A DNA stretch of 64,000 nt from an uncultured Rikenellaceae bacterium. Lineage in GTDB: Bacteria; Bacteroidota; Bacteroidia; Bacteroidales; Rikenellaceae. Shown piece after piece: positions 26,156 through 35,064 of this stretch. The stretch covers positions 1 through 64,000 of the forward strand of contig CALYBQ010000002.1 in assembly GCA_944415565.1 (NCBI GenBank), read 5' to 3'. Each line of letters opens with the position of its first letter. Within the stretch, counting starts at the first letter, position 1. Below the pieces are notes generated by a model, which had not been told where the DNA came from, did no database searches, and saw only the letters and a list, made by a program, of their open reading frames with translations. The position numbers were made by a program, and so were the translations under genes.

Positions 26156-28351
26156 CTAATTTCCCTGTTCGCAAATGAATTTTATCCGCACGAGTCGTAT
26201 CTCTTCTTCGGTGTAATCAGCCCCGAGCTCCTGCATGGCGGCGTCGAGAGAATCCGTCTCGGCATCCTCTTTGAAGTATAAATATATGTCTTCGGCCTTA
26301 TCGTCATCAACCACCTCCTCTATATAATAATTTATATTGAGTTTAGTGCCTGAGTTGACGATGGCCTCGATTTCGGTCAGCAGCTCGGAAAATTCGAGGT
26401 CCTTAGCTCTGGCTATATCTTCGAAATCGAGTTTGCGGTCGATGCTCTGTATAATGAACACCTTGTTGGCGCTCTTGTTGGCAATACCTTTCACGACCAT
26501 GTCGTTCGGGCGCTCGATCTCATTCTCATCGACATACGCCTTAATGAGCTGTATGAATTCAGCTCCGAACTTTTTGGCCTTGCCTGCGCCCACACCCGTT
26601 ATATTGGTCATCTCCTCTATCGTAATGGGGTAGTGGATTGCCATATCTTCCAGCGACGGGTCTTGAAATATCACGAACGGAGGCAGGTCGTGTTTCTTGG
26701 CAACCTTCTTCCGGAGGTCTTTCAGCATGGAGAACAGTTGTTCGTCGGCCGCTCCGCTGCCTTTACCCGACGGCATTGCCGTTTCGTGTTCGTTGTCCTC
26801 GCCGTCGTAATCGTGGTCGAGCGTAACCTGCACACGAAAAGGCTTTTCTATAAACTCCAGACCTTTAGGACTAACCGAAAGCAGACCGTAGTTCTCTATA
26901 TTCTTATTTATAAGTCCGAGTATCAACCCTTGGCGGATGACAGCACCCCAGAATTTATCATTATGCTCCTTGCCCTTACCGAACCACTCCAGCTTGTTGT
27001 GCCCATAAGATTTGGCCATCGCGCTGTTCCGGCCGACTATGATGCTCACGAGATACTCCATCTTGAACTTGTCCCCGATGTCTTTCAATGCCGACAACAC
27101 GAACGACATCTCCTCCGTAGCCTCTATCTTCGGCTTCGGGTTTACGCAGTTATCGCAGTTACAACAGTTATCCGACTCATACTCTTCGCCGAAATAGTGC
27201 AGCAACGTCTTGCGGCGGCATATCGAAGATTCGGCATACGATACCGTCTCCATCAGGAGCAACTTTCCGATCTCCTGCTCGTTCACAGGCTTGCCCTGCA
27301 TGAACTTTTCGAGCTTCTGTATATCCTTGTAGCTATAGAATGTCAGGCAATGCCCCTCGCCGCCGTCACGTCCCGCGCGGCCGGTCTCCTGATAATAGCC
27401 CTCAAGGCTCTTCGGAATGTCATAATGTATCACATAACGCACATCTGGCTTGTCGATCCCCATACCGAAAGCTATCGTCGCCACTATGACGTCTACCTCC
27501 TCCATGAGGAAGCGGTCCTGATTATGGGCTCGCGTAGCGGCATCCATACCAGCATGATAGGCGAGCGCCTTCACATTGTTCGCCACCAACAACTCGGCCA
27601 GTTCTTCAACCTTCTTGCGGCTCAGACAGTATATGATACCCGATTTGCCCTCGTTCATCTTGACGTACTTGATGATCTCGCGGGCTGCATCGTGTTTCGG
27701 ACGTATCTCGTAATACAGGTTCGGACGGTTGAACGACGATTTGAAAACGTCGGCGTCCGACATTCCGAGGTTCTTCTGGATATCCATCTGAACCTTAGGC
27801 GTAGCCGTTGCCGTCAGCGCAATCAAAGGAGCGTGCCCTATGTCGTTTATCATCGGGCGTATGCGCCGGTACTCAGGCCGGAAGTCGTGCCCCCATTCCG
27901 AGATACAGTGTGCCTCGTCGATGGCGTAGAAAGAAATCTTTATCTTTCGCAAGAAGGCAATGTTATCCTCTTTGGTAAGCGATTCCGGGGCGAAATAGAG
28001 GAGCTTGGTGCGTCCCGACAGCACATCGTTACGTACCTGCGTGATGGCTGCCTTGTTCAGCGAAGAGTTCAGAAAGTGGGCGATGCCATCCTCCGAGCTG
28101 AACGTTCGCATGGCATCCACCTGATTCTTCATGAGGGCGATGAGCGGCGATATGATGATAGCAACGCCGTCCATCAACAGCGCAGGCAACTGGTAGCAAA
28201 GCGATTTGCCGCCACCGGTCGGCATTAACACAAATGTATCGCGTCCGGAAAGGACGTTCTTTATCACTGCTTCCTGATTGCCTTTGAAAGAGGTAAATCC
28301 GAAATACTCTTTCAGCTTCTCATGCAACAAGGCGTCGTTATTGAAGGTCAT
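26156..28351 (-). CDS. recQ: ATP-dependent DNA helicase RecQ
   Basis: A 3'-5' helicase for recombination and repair, 731 residues. Helicase core: Q-motif region at the N-terminus, Walker A M-P-T-G-G-G-K-S (about 43-50), DEAH box I-D-E-A-H-C-I-S-E-W-G-H-D-F-R-P, and Q-E-T-G-R-A-G-R-D-G (motif VI). The RQC zinc site is visible as C-R-R-K then D-N-C-C-N-C-D-N-C. A C-terminal region of about 180 residues contains an HRDC-type domain and an acidic extension. It is first in a minus-strand run with a GT90 gene and rsmA. Confidence 0.96.
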   Translation of the reverse strand: MTFNNDALLHEKLKEYFGFTSFKGNQEAVIKNVLSGRDTFVLMPTGGGKSLCYQLPALLMDGVAIIISPLIALMKNQVDAMRTFSSEDGIAHFLNSSLNKAAITQVRNDVLSGRTKLLYFAPESLTKEDNIAFLRKIKISFYAIDEAHCISEWGHDFRPEYRRIRPMINDIGHAPLIALTATATPKVQMDIQKNLGMSDADVFKSSFNRPNLYYEIRPKHDAAREIIKYVKMNEGKSGIIYCLSRKKVEELAELLVANNVKALAYHAGMDAATRAHNQDRFLMEEVDVIVATIAFGMGIDKPDVRYVIHYDIPKSLEGYYQETGRAGRDGGEGHCLTFYSYKDIQKLEKFMQGKPVNEQEIGKLLLMETVSYAESSICRRKTLLHYFGEEYESDNCCNCDNCVNPKPKIEATEEMSFVLSALKDIGDKFKMEYLVSIIVGRNSAMAKSYGHNKLEWFGKGKEHNDKFWGAVIRQGLILGLINKNIENYGLLSVSPKGLEFIEKPFRVQVTLDHDYDGEDNEHETAMPSGKGSGAADEQLFSMLKDLRKKVAKKHDLPPFVIFQDPSLEDMAIHYPITIEEMTNITGVGAGKAKKFGAEFIQLIKAYVDENEIERPNDMVVKGIANKSANKVFIIQSIDRKLDFEDIARAKDLEFSELLTEIEAIVNSGTKLNINYYIEEVVDDDKAEDIYLYFKEDAETDSLDAAMQELGADYTEEEIRLVRIKFICEQGN

Positions 28352-28428
28352 CTCTTGCCTTTGCTCCTATTTTTTTAGTTTTGTGGCTTTACGAATAGCT
28401 AAGATAATAGAATATTTCTAAATTTCGT

Positions 28429-28436
28429 TAACTTTG
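28429..28436 (+). promoter_or_regulatory. -7 element upstream of lptB
   Basis: TAACTTTG matches TAnnTTTG, 21 bases before the lptB ATG. No clear TTG is at the proper -33 spacing. Confidence 0.5.
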
Positions 28437-28457
28437 CCTATACTTTTTAGATAATAA

Positions 28458-29195
28458 ATGAGACTATACACCGATAACCTTGTAAAAAGGTATAAAGCGC
28501 GTACCGTCGTCGACCATGTTTCGATAGAGGTAACCCAAGGCGAAATCGTCGGGCTCCTCGGCCCTAACGGCGCAGGAAAGACCACTTCGTTCTACATGAT
28601 AGTGGGATTGATAAAGCCGAACGACGGCAATATATATCTCGAAGACGACAATGGTTCCGCAGTAGAAATCACTAAATTCCCGGTATACAAGAGGGCTCAG
28701 CTCGGAGTAGGCTACCTCGCGCAGGAAGCATCCGTTTTCCGCCATCTGAGCGTGGAAGACAATATCAAATCGGTGCTTGAGATGACCGACTTTCCTAAAC
28801 AGTATCAGAAAGAAAGGCTCGAGAACCTGATCGAGGAGTTTAGGTTGCAAAAGGTTAGAAAAAGTGCTGGTATAAAGTTATCGGGAGGCGAACGCCGCCG
28901 CACCGAAATCGCAAGAGCCGTCGCCATAAACCCAAAGTTCATTCTGCTCGACGAACCTTTCGCCGGAGTAGACCCTATTGCAGTAGAGGATATTCAGAGC
29001 ATTGTAAGAACACTGAAAGACAAGAATATCGGAGTCATAATAACCGACCACAACGTTCACGAGACGTTGAACATCACAGACCGCACATACCTGCTTTTCG
29101 AGGGCCGGATACTGAAGGCCGGATCAGCAGAAGATCTCGCTAATGACGAGATGGTTAGGAAGGTCTATCTCGGTCAGGACTTTAAATTGAGGTAG
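28458..29195 (+). CDS. lptB: LPS export ABC transporter ATP-binding protein
   Basis: LptB powers extraction of lipopolysaccharide from the inner membrane with LptF/LptG. The 245-residue ATPase has Walker A G-P-N-G-A-G-K-T-T-S (about 35-44), Q-loop G-Y-L-A-Q-E, signature L-S-G-G-E-R-R-R and Walker B F-I-L-L-D-E-P-F-A-G-V-D-P, the last wording being typical of LptB. The rest of the Lpt system is not here. aroA starts 2 bases after its stop. Confidence 0.95.
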   Translation: MRLYTDNLVKRYKARTVVDHVSIEVTQGEIVGLLGPNGAGKTTSFYMIVGLIKPNDGNIYLEDDNGSAVEITKFPVYKRAQLGVGYLAQEASVFRHLSVEDNIKSVLEMTDFPKQYQKERLENLIEEFRLQKVRKSAGIKLSGGERRRTEIARAVAINPKFILLDEPFAGVDPIAVEDIQSIVRTLKDKNIGVIITDHNVHETLNITDRTYLLFEGRILKAGSAEDLANDEMVRKVYLGQDFKLR

Positions 29196-29197
29196 AG

Positions 29198-30448
29198 GTG
29201 GATAAGAAGATTAAAGGAGCGGGCGTGCAAGGAACGGTACACGCGCCTTCTTCCAAGAGTTACGCACAACGTGCTATAGCAGCCGCTTTGCTCGCCGAAG
29301 GCGAAACAGTTCTCGAAAATATGGAGCTTTGCAGCGATACACGGGCGGCATTGATGGTAGCTGGATCGCTTGGAGCTACGGCCGTTCATAACGACGAGTT
29401 AACATACACTATTAAAGGCGGTATGCGCCCCGTAGCTTCAACCATAGATATAGGCGAATCGGGACTTTCCACACGCATGTTCACTCCGATAGCCTCCCTG
29501 TCGGCCAAACCGCTGACGATAACAGGCCGCGGTTCCATACTCAAACGTCCGATGGAGATGATGATTGGACCGCTCAGCAGTTTGGGTGTCTCGGTAACAG
29601 CACAAGAGGGAGGGTATCTGCCTATCACAGTACAAGGTCCACTCGCAGGCGGCGAAGCCGAGGTAGATGGAGGAGTCAGCTCTCAGTTCCTCACAGGCTT
29701 GCTGATGGCACTGCCGCTCGCCCAGAACGACACCACTCTGTACGTGGGCAGACTGAACAGCATCCCGTATATCAACATGACAATAGACGTGCTGCGTAAT
29801 TTCGGGATAGAGGTCGGACACAACGAGGATTACAGCGAATTTTTCATCGAAGCCGGACAGAAATACACTCCACGGACGTACAATATCGAGGGTGATTGGA
29901 GTGGAGCATCATGCCTACTCGTAGCCGGAGCGATCGCAGGCGAGGTAACCATAACGAACCTGAATCCATTGTCGCTGCAAGCCGACGTCGAGATAGTGAA
30001 CGCACTGTCACGGGCTGGAGCGGAGATAATCACCGAAGCGAATAAGATCACCGTCAAAAAACATCCACTGCAAGCTTTTGAGTTCGATGCGACGCATTGT
30101 CCGGATCTTTTCCCTGCCTTGGTAGCACTCGCCGCGAATTGCAAAGGTGTGAGCGTAATTAAAGGTACGGAACGCCTGACACACAAAGAGAGCGACCGTG
30201 CGGAGACATTGAAAGAAGAGTTCGGTAAGATGGGCGTAAAGATTGACATATCAGAGGCCAACACTATGAAAGTGCATGGAGGGAAGATTCGTCCTGCGAT
30301 AGTCAATAGCCATAACGACCACCGTATCGCGATGGCTACGGCGGTAGCCGCTCTCGCCGCAGACGGTGAGTCCACAATCGAAGATGCCGGTGCGGTCAAC
30401 AAATCATACCCCGATTTTTGGGACGACCTCGCAGCCATCATTCAATAA
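29198..30448 (+). CDS. aroA: 3-phosphoshikimate 1-carboxyvinyltransferase (EPSP synthase)
   Basis: Joins shikimate 3-phosphate and PEP to form 5-enolpyruvylshikimate 3-phosphate. The 416-residue protein starts at GTG 29198, 2 bases after lptB. Motifs: P-S-S-K-S-Y-A-Q-R-A near 15-24, G-E-S-G-L-S-T-R near 87, G-G-V-S-S-Q-F-L-T-G, L-T-H-K-E-S-D-R and N-D-H-R-I-A-M-A. The phosphate-binding motif S-K-S-Y-A-Q-R differs from the S-K-S-I-S-N-R I recall from Bacteroides and resembles clostridial enzymes. aroC follows after 48 bases. Confidence 0.95.
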   Translation: MDKKIKGAGVQGTVHAPSSKSYAQRAIAAALLAEGETVLENMELCSDTRAALMVAGSLGATAVHNDELTYTIKGGMRPVASTIDIGESGLSTRMFTPIASLSAKPLTITGRGSILKRPMEMMIGPLSSLGVSVTAQEGGYLPITVQGPLAGGEAEVDGGVSSQFLTGLLMALPLAQNDTTLYVGRLNSIPYINMTIDVLRNFGIEVGHNEDYSEFFIEAGQKYTPRTYNIEGDWSGASCLLVAGAIAGEVTITNLNPLSLQADVEIVNALSRAGAEIITEANKITVKKHPLQAFEFDATHCPDLFPALVALAANCKGVSVIKGTERLTHKESDRAETLKEEFGKMGVKIDISEANTMKVHGGKIRPAIVNSHNDHRIAMATAVAALAADGESTIEDAGAVNKSYPDFWDDLAAIIQ

Positions 30449-30496
30449 GCTCAAGGATAAGTAATAAATTAAGACAGTAACGACAAGTAGATAACA

Positions 30497-31462
30497 ATGA
30501 ATACGTTCGGAGATAAATTCAAGCTTTCCATATTCGGGGAGTCACACGGAGAGGGGATTGGTGTCGTAATGGACGGAGTGCCTCCCGGAATCGCGTTGTC
30601 GGAGGCCGATTTTGAGGCAGACCTCGCCCGTCGCCGAAGCGGAGCCAAAGGGACTACACCGCGCAAGGAGAGCGACAAGCCACGTATCCTGTCCGGCGTT
30701 TTCAACGGATTTACGACCGGAGCCCCGCTTGCCGTGACGTTCACGAACGACAACACCCGCTCGGCCGATTACTCGAACCTCGTAACCCATCCTCGCCCGT
30801 CGCATGCAGACTGGGTGGCAAGTAAAAAATACAAAGGATTTCAAGACTACCGTGGCGGAGGACATTTTTCGGGCCGTCTGACACTCACACTGGTAACAGC
30901 CGGTGTCGTAGCGAAGAAAATATTGGGCGGCATACAGATAACATCTAAAATCACAACGTTAGGCGGCGTAACGGATGAGGGCCGATTCGACGAGGTGGTT
31001 CAGCGGGCGGTCAAAGAGCTCGACTCCATAGGCGGCATAATAGAATGTACCGCGACAGGTGTACCGGTAGGGTTGGGCGATCCTTTTTTCGGCTCGATAG
31101 AAAGCGTGATGTCCCATTTACTGTTCTCCATTCCGGCCATCAAGGGCGTGGAATTCGGGAACGGTTTCGCAGCCGCCGCATTGAAAGGTTCGGAAAACAA
31201 CGACCCCATAATATCTGCCGACGGCACTACAGCTACCAACAATTCGGGCGGTATAAACGGCGGCATAACCAACGGAAATCCGATCGTAGTACGTGTCGCA
31301 GTGAAGCCTACTGCAAGCATAGCGAAAGAACAAATGTCACTCAATACCGAAACCGGACAGGTCGAGCCTATGTCCGTCCACGGACGCCATGACGCCTGCA
31401 TTGCGTTGCGTGCCCCGGTCGTTGTGGAGGCTGCTGTCGCTATCGCATTGGCTCAGTTTTAA
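30497..31462 (+). CDS. aroC: Chorismate synthase (short, clostridial-type)
   Basis: Makes chorismate from EPSP, using reduced FMN. The 321-residue protein has F-G-E-S-H-G-E-G, R-P-S-H-A-D-W, and then R-G-G-G-H-F-S-G-R-L-T where the longer (about 357) Bacteroides-type enzyme has R-G-G-G-R-S-S-A-R-E-T. The H-F-S-G-R-L-T form is what I associate with clostridial AroC. Downstream I-G-G-I-I-E-C, S-E-N-N-D, N-S-G-G-I-N-G-G-I and G-R-H-D-A-C-I are conserved. A strong terminator follows about 200 bases after the stop. Confidence 0.94.
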   Translation: MNTFGDKFKLSIFGESHGEGIGVVMDGVPPGIALSEADFEADLARRRSGAKGTTPRKESDKPRILSGVFNGFTTGAPLAVTFTNDNTRSADYSNLVTHPRPSHADWVASKKYKGFQDYRGGGHFSGRLTLTLVTAGVVAKKILGGIQITSKITTLGGVTDEGRFDEVVQRAVKELDSIGGIIECTATGVPVGLGDPFFGSIESVMSHLLFSIPAIKGVEFGNGFAAAALKGSENNDPIISADGTTATNNSGGINGGITNGNPIVVRVAVKPTASIAKEQMSLNTETGQVEPMSVHGRHDACIALRAPVVVEAAVAIALAQF

Positions 31463-31784
31463 TTTATGCAAGCCATTTAAACGGTTGATTGCAGCATGCT
31501 GCCTAAACGACCGCACTATATCGTCATAACTCAAGTTTTGTTTATTGACGAGAGAGGGTTGAGTGCGAGACAAGTTGATGCGTTAGTATAGACAGACGTT
31601 CTAACGTTCCTGCATATAATTGTTTTCGAACATAATCTACAAATAACACCAAAACAACAAACGAAAGCCGACCTCTCTTCTGAGGTCGGCTTTTCATTAT
31701 CACAAACAAATATTATGCACGTCCTATTATATTGGCGGAATATGCGATATGGTTCGAATGTCCTCGCTGTAACCAAATCTTTCT
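31463..31784. other. 322-base convergent intergenic region
   Basis: Between aroC (plus) and the pseudouridine synthase (minus). It contains a strong hairpin terminator at 31664-31694 and otherwise nothing I can identify. Confidence 0.6.
31664..31694. terminator. Bidirectional terminator of aroC and the pseudouridine synthase
   Basis: AAAGCCGACCTC (31664-31675) pairs perfectly with GAGGTCGGCTTT (31682-31693), giving a 12-bp stem with a 6-base loop and T-rich tails on either strand. Confidence 0.9.
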
Positions 31785-33026
31785 TTATTCATATTTGCCA
31801 CTCACCAACATATCCACCTCTCTTGGCGACAGGAACCGCCATGCTCCGCGTTTCAAATTTTTCTTGGTGAGCCCCGCAAAATACACGCGATCCAACTTCG
31901 CTACCTTATATCCAAGATGCTCGAAAATACGGCGGACTATACGGTTACGTCCCGAATGTATCTCGATTCCGACCTCCTTTTTGTTCTCTTTGACATAGCT
32001 GATCTCGTCCGCATGCACCGGACCGTCTTCGAGAGTTATTCCGTCGGCGATCTGCTCCATATCGGCACGCGTCAACGCCTTGTCGAGAGCTACGTGATAT
32101 ATCTTTTTCTTATTATATGCTGGATGGGTAAGGCGTGTGGTGAGATCGCCGTCGTTTGTTATAAGCAACACTCCGAGGCTGTTCTTGTCGAGCCTGCCCA
32201 CGGGATAGACACGCTCGCTCACAGCATTATTCAACAGATCCATGACTGTCCTATCGGCATGCGGATCATCCAACGAAGTCACGTAACCTTTAGGTTTGTT
32301 CATGACAATATAAACCTTCTTTTCGCCGCGCAACACCTTGTCGTTGAAGCGAACCTCGTCTCCCGGCTTCACCTTTGTTCCGAGTTCCGTCACCGCGACA
32401 CCGTTGACAGTCACCTGCCCCGACAATATATATTCGTCGGCTTCACGCCGTGACGACACGCCCGACATCGCTATGTATCGGTTCAGGCGCATCTCTTTTT
32501 CGATTTTCGGAGCCGGATATTTCGGATAGTCGCTTCCTCGCAAATCCTTCACGAATGGCTTACCATCTCCGCCTTTTTTAGAGCGGGAAGAATCACGTTT
32601 CCTATCATCCCATGCGTGATTTTTCTTGTCGCGAGCCCCATGCTCCTTACGTTCATACTGCGAATCAGAACCTGAACGATTCCGCTTATCGTCACCGCCT
32701 GTGCGCCTTGTCTGTCGCTCGTCATTATCCTTCCCGAAAGCACCCTTGCGATCGTCGCGACGGGGCTCCTTGAACACGGGCTTATTGTCCTTCGTGAAAT
32801 TGGGATTGAACGAACGTCGCTCATCACTGTCGTCACGACGCGGACGATTCTCTCGCGGAACTGCTTCATATGCCTTACCAGCAACCCTCGCCCTCCTGCG
32901 TTTGTCCTTCATAAACTGCGCCGGACCATCCTCGGCGGCGTTACGCCCCGCATCTTCACGACGGGGAGCGTCTTTTGCTTTTTCTTCCCCTGCCTCTTTC
33001 GGGTACTTGGGGTTCTCTTTAGCCAT
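31785..33026 (-). CDS. rRNA pseudouridine synthase (RsuA/RluB family) with long charged N-terminus
   Basis: A 413-residue protein. Residues 1-175 are low-complexity, rich in Arg, Lys, Asp, Glu and Gly and probably disordered. A standard RsuA/RluB/RluE enzyme follows: S4 RNA-binding domain at about 179-238 (L-N-R-Y-I-A-M-S-G-V-S-S-R-R-E-A-D) and the synthase domain with catalytic D280 in G-R-L-D-K-N-S-L-G. It modifies rRNA, probably 23S as RluB does, but RluB, RluE and RluF cannot be told apart here. It is monocistronic and diverges from patB. Confidence 0.92.
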   Translation of the reverse strand: MAKENPKYPKEAGEEKAKDAPRREDAGRNAAEDGPAQFMKDKRRRARVAGKAYEAVPRENRPRRDDSDERRSFNPNFTKDNKPVFKEPRRDDRKGAFGKDNDERQTRRTGGDDKRNRSGSDSQYERKEHGARDKKNHAWDDRKRDSSRSKKGGDGKPFVKDLRGSDYPKYPAPKIEKEMRLNRYIAMSGVSSRREADEYILSGQVTVNGVAVTELGTKVKPGDEVRFNDKVLRGEKKVYIVMNKPKGYVTSLDDPHADRTVMDLLNNAVSERVYPVGRLDKNSLGVLLITNDGDLTTRLTHPAYNKKKIYHVALDKALTRADMEQIADGITLEDGPVHADEISYVKENKKEVGIEIHSGRNRIVRRIFEHLGYKVAKLDRVYFAGLTKKNLKRGAWRFLSPREVDMLVSGKYE

Positions 33027-33057
33027 TAAATCGGTTATTTACGTTGAAAACTACGGC

Positions 33058-33086
33058 CAAAGGTAAGATTTATTTCCGTAACTTTG
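33058..33086. promoter_or_regulatory. Back-to-back -7 elements for the pseudouridine synthase and patB
   Basis: The minus strand carries TACCTTTG (33065-33058) and the plus strand TAACTTTG (33079-33086), only 13 bases apart. Both match TAnnTTTG; -33 elements are poor. Transcription from the two would diverge from overlapping promoters. Confidence 0.5.
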
Positions 33087-33116
33087 TATGCAGGCAACGC
33101 CTAAAGATACCTTCTC

Positions 33117-34292
33117 ATGAAATACGACTTCGAAACGACAGTGCCACGCGAAGGCATGAATACATATAAATATGAAGCACGTAAAGATGTTTTCGGACGT
33201 GCCGACGTACTTCCGCTGTGGGTGGCCGATCACGACTTCGCCATCCCGCCGTGTGTAGCCGCAGCGATAAGGGAGCGCGCCCTGCACGATGTTTACGGGT
33301 ATGAAATACGCGGGGCATCATTCAATGCGGCGATAGCCGACTGGATAGACAGGCGCAACGGGTGGAAGATAAGGCCGGAATGGATAGTATTCACGCCCGG
33401 TGTAGTTTCCGGGCTTGTGTTCGGGATCAACGCGTTTTCGAAACCCGGCGACCGCATTGTCATTCAGCCACCCGTATACCCCCCGTTCGCGCATTGCATC
33501 AAGGATAACGGCCGGATAGTTGTCAACAATCCTCTCATACAGTCGGGCGGCAGGTTCACGATAGACTTCGACGACCTCGACCGCAAATTGGTCGATGCCA
33601 AAATCATGATACTGTGTAACCCCCAGAACCCTACAGGGAGGGTGTTCACCGGCGAAGAGCTGGCTCGAATAGGTGAGTTGTGCGAAAAACACGACGTCCG
33701 TATCCTGTCCGACGAGATACACTCTGACCTCATAATGCCGCAATACAAGCACACTCATATCGCTTCGTTGTCGCCGGAAACAGCCGCACGGACCGTGACC
33801 CTCATCGCACCGAGCAAGACTTTCAATCTTGCGGGGCTGGCAAGCTCGGCGGCGATCATTCCCGATAAAGGTTTGCGTAAGATGTTTCGCGACGAGATTG
33901 ACCGTCTACACGTAGGGCTCGGCAACAGTTTCGGCAATGTGGCGATGGAGGCTGCCTACAGATGCGGCGACGATTGGCTCGACCAATTCATCACGCATAT
34001 ATCCGGCAATATAGAATATGTTCGCCAGTTCCTTGCTGATAATACACCTAAAATACGTTCGTTCAAGGTAGAGGGAACATATCTAATGTGGCTCGACATG
34101 ACCGGGCTTGGACTCGGGCCGGACGGAACAAAAGATTTCGTCATAAACAAGGCTGGTCTCGGACTGAACGACGGGCGGGATTTCGGCACTGAAGGTGCTT
34201 GCCACATGCGGATGAACGTAGCTGCACCCCGCAAGACATTGGAACAAGCCATGCGGCAATTGCAGGAAGCATATATGATGCTTAATTTATAG
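33117..34292 (+). CDS. patB: PatB/MalY-family C-S lyase (PLP aminotransferase fold)
   Basis: A 391-residue fold-type I PLP enzyme of the MalY/PatB group, usually cystathionine beta-lyase or cysteine-S-conjugate lyase. Features: L-P-L-W-V-A-D-H-D-F (the conserved W-V-A-D/M-D motif) near 31-40, Y-G-Y, P-P-V-Y-P-P-F, N-P-Q-N-P-T-G (PLP-contacting Asn), S-D-E-I-H-S-D and the lysine motif P-S-K-T-F-N-L-A-G-L. Substrate assignment within the group is by similarity only. It is monocistronic and divergent from the pseudouridine synthase gene. Confidence 0.9.
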   Translation: MKYDFETTVPREGMNTYKYEARKDVFGRADVLPLWVADHDFAIPPCVAAAIRERALHDVYGYEIRGASFNAAIADWIDRRNGWKIRPEWIVFTPGVVSGLVFGINAFSKPGDRIVIQPPVYPPFAHCIKDNGRIVVNNPLIQSGGRFTIDFDDLDRKLVDAKIMILCNPQNPTGRVFTGEELARIGELCEKHDVRILSDEIHSDLIMPQYKHTHIASLSPETAARTVTLIAPSKTFNLAGLASSAAIIPDKGLRKMFRDEIDRLHVGLGNSFGNVAMEAAYRCGDDWLDQFITHISGNIEYVRQFLADNTPKIRSFKVEGTYLMWLDMTGLGLGPDGTKDFVINKAGLGLNDGRDFGTEGACHMRMNVAAPRKTLEQAMRQLQEAYMMLNL

Positions 34293-34521
34293 TTTCAGAC
34301 CCGCGGTGTAATTATTACATTACCAGCAATTACATAGCAATACATCGACACACCTCGTTATGGTAAGAAATATTGAAATAAGTACCCAGTTCATTTTATT
34401 GAAGGCATATAGCCACAGTGTTAGCTTGAGGAATTACGGGGTGAGTTGCACATACATGCCGTACTTTTACTCCATTTCTGGTGTGGCATGAAATCGCGTT
34501 ACATCAATAGTCGGTAGCGTC

Positions 34522-35056
34522 TTATACACCGCATTCCATTGCCCGTTGAGATTGAGCTGATACATACCGGAACGTGAATAAAATATTTTTGGGCTGCCAC
34601 AATTCCTCGTAAGAGTACTGATATTTCATCCCGATGGCTTGCATTACCTTGCCGCTTCTCGGATTGTCTACATCATGTGTTGCCGTAGCATAAGGAATCC
34701 CCGTCTGCTTCAATTTGTCAACTACTGCCCGGCACGCTTCAGTACATACACCTTTGCGCCAGAACTCTTTACGCAGCCCATAATCCAAATTGCGACTATC
34801 ATCCCCGTTTACTTGCACACATACCCGACAGGCACATTATCCTTTTTCAGACAAATAGCGTGACACATAAGTACATGCCCCGAAGCGATAGCCATTGACT
34901 TGTTGCGAATATACTCTTTTGCCTCTTCGACATTCTCCAGCGGGAACATAGGTAAAAACGTATTTACCTCCTTATCGCCAAGGATAGCGGATAACGCGTC
35001 CGCATCGTTCTCGACAAATGCCGCAATATCAGTCGCTCTGTTTCTATGCGCTCCAC
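34522..35056 (-). pseudogene. GNAT N-acetyltransferase, inactivated by two frameshifts
   Basis: The conserved GNAT sequence is spread over three frames. A first piece from GTG 35056 reads E-R-I-E-T-E-R-L-I-L-R; near 35018-35023 the frame shifts (one base missing) and E-N-D-A-D-A-L-S-A-I-L-G-D-K-E-V-N continues to V-G-Y-V-C at 34815; two extra bases (34813-34814) then shift the frame again to V-N-G-D-D-S...Y-G-L-R-K-E-F-W-R-K-G-V-C-T-E-A, including the acetyl-CoA-binding region, to 34522. Together they make a normal protein of about 175 residues. It starts 8 bases after the methyltransferase stop. Sequencing error is possible, but two independent lesions favour real decay. Confidence 0.85.
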
Positions 35057-35064
35057 AATGATCG

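Noticed and set aside
26633..28228. A 531-codon plus-strand open frame opposite recQ
   Set aside because: Antisense shadow of recQ with Arg/His/Leu-rich, non-protein-like composition.
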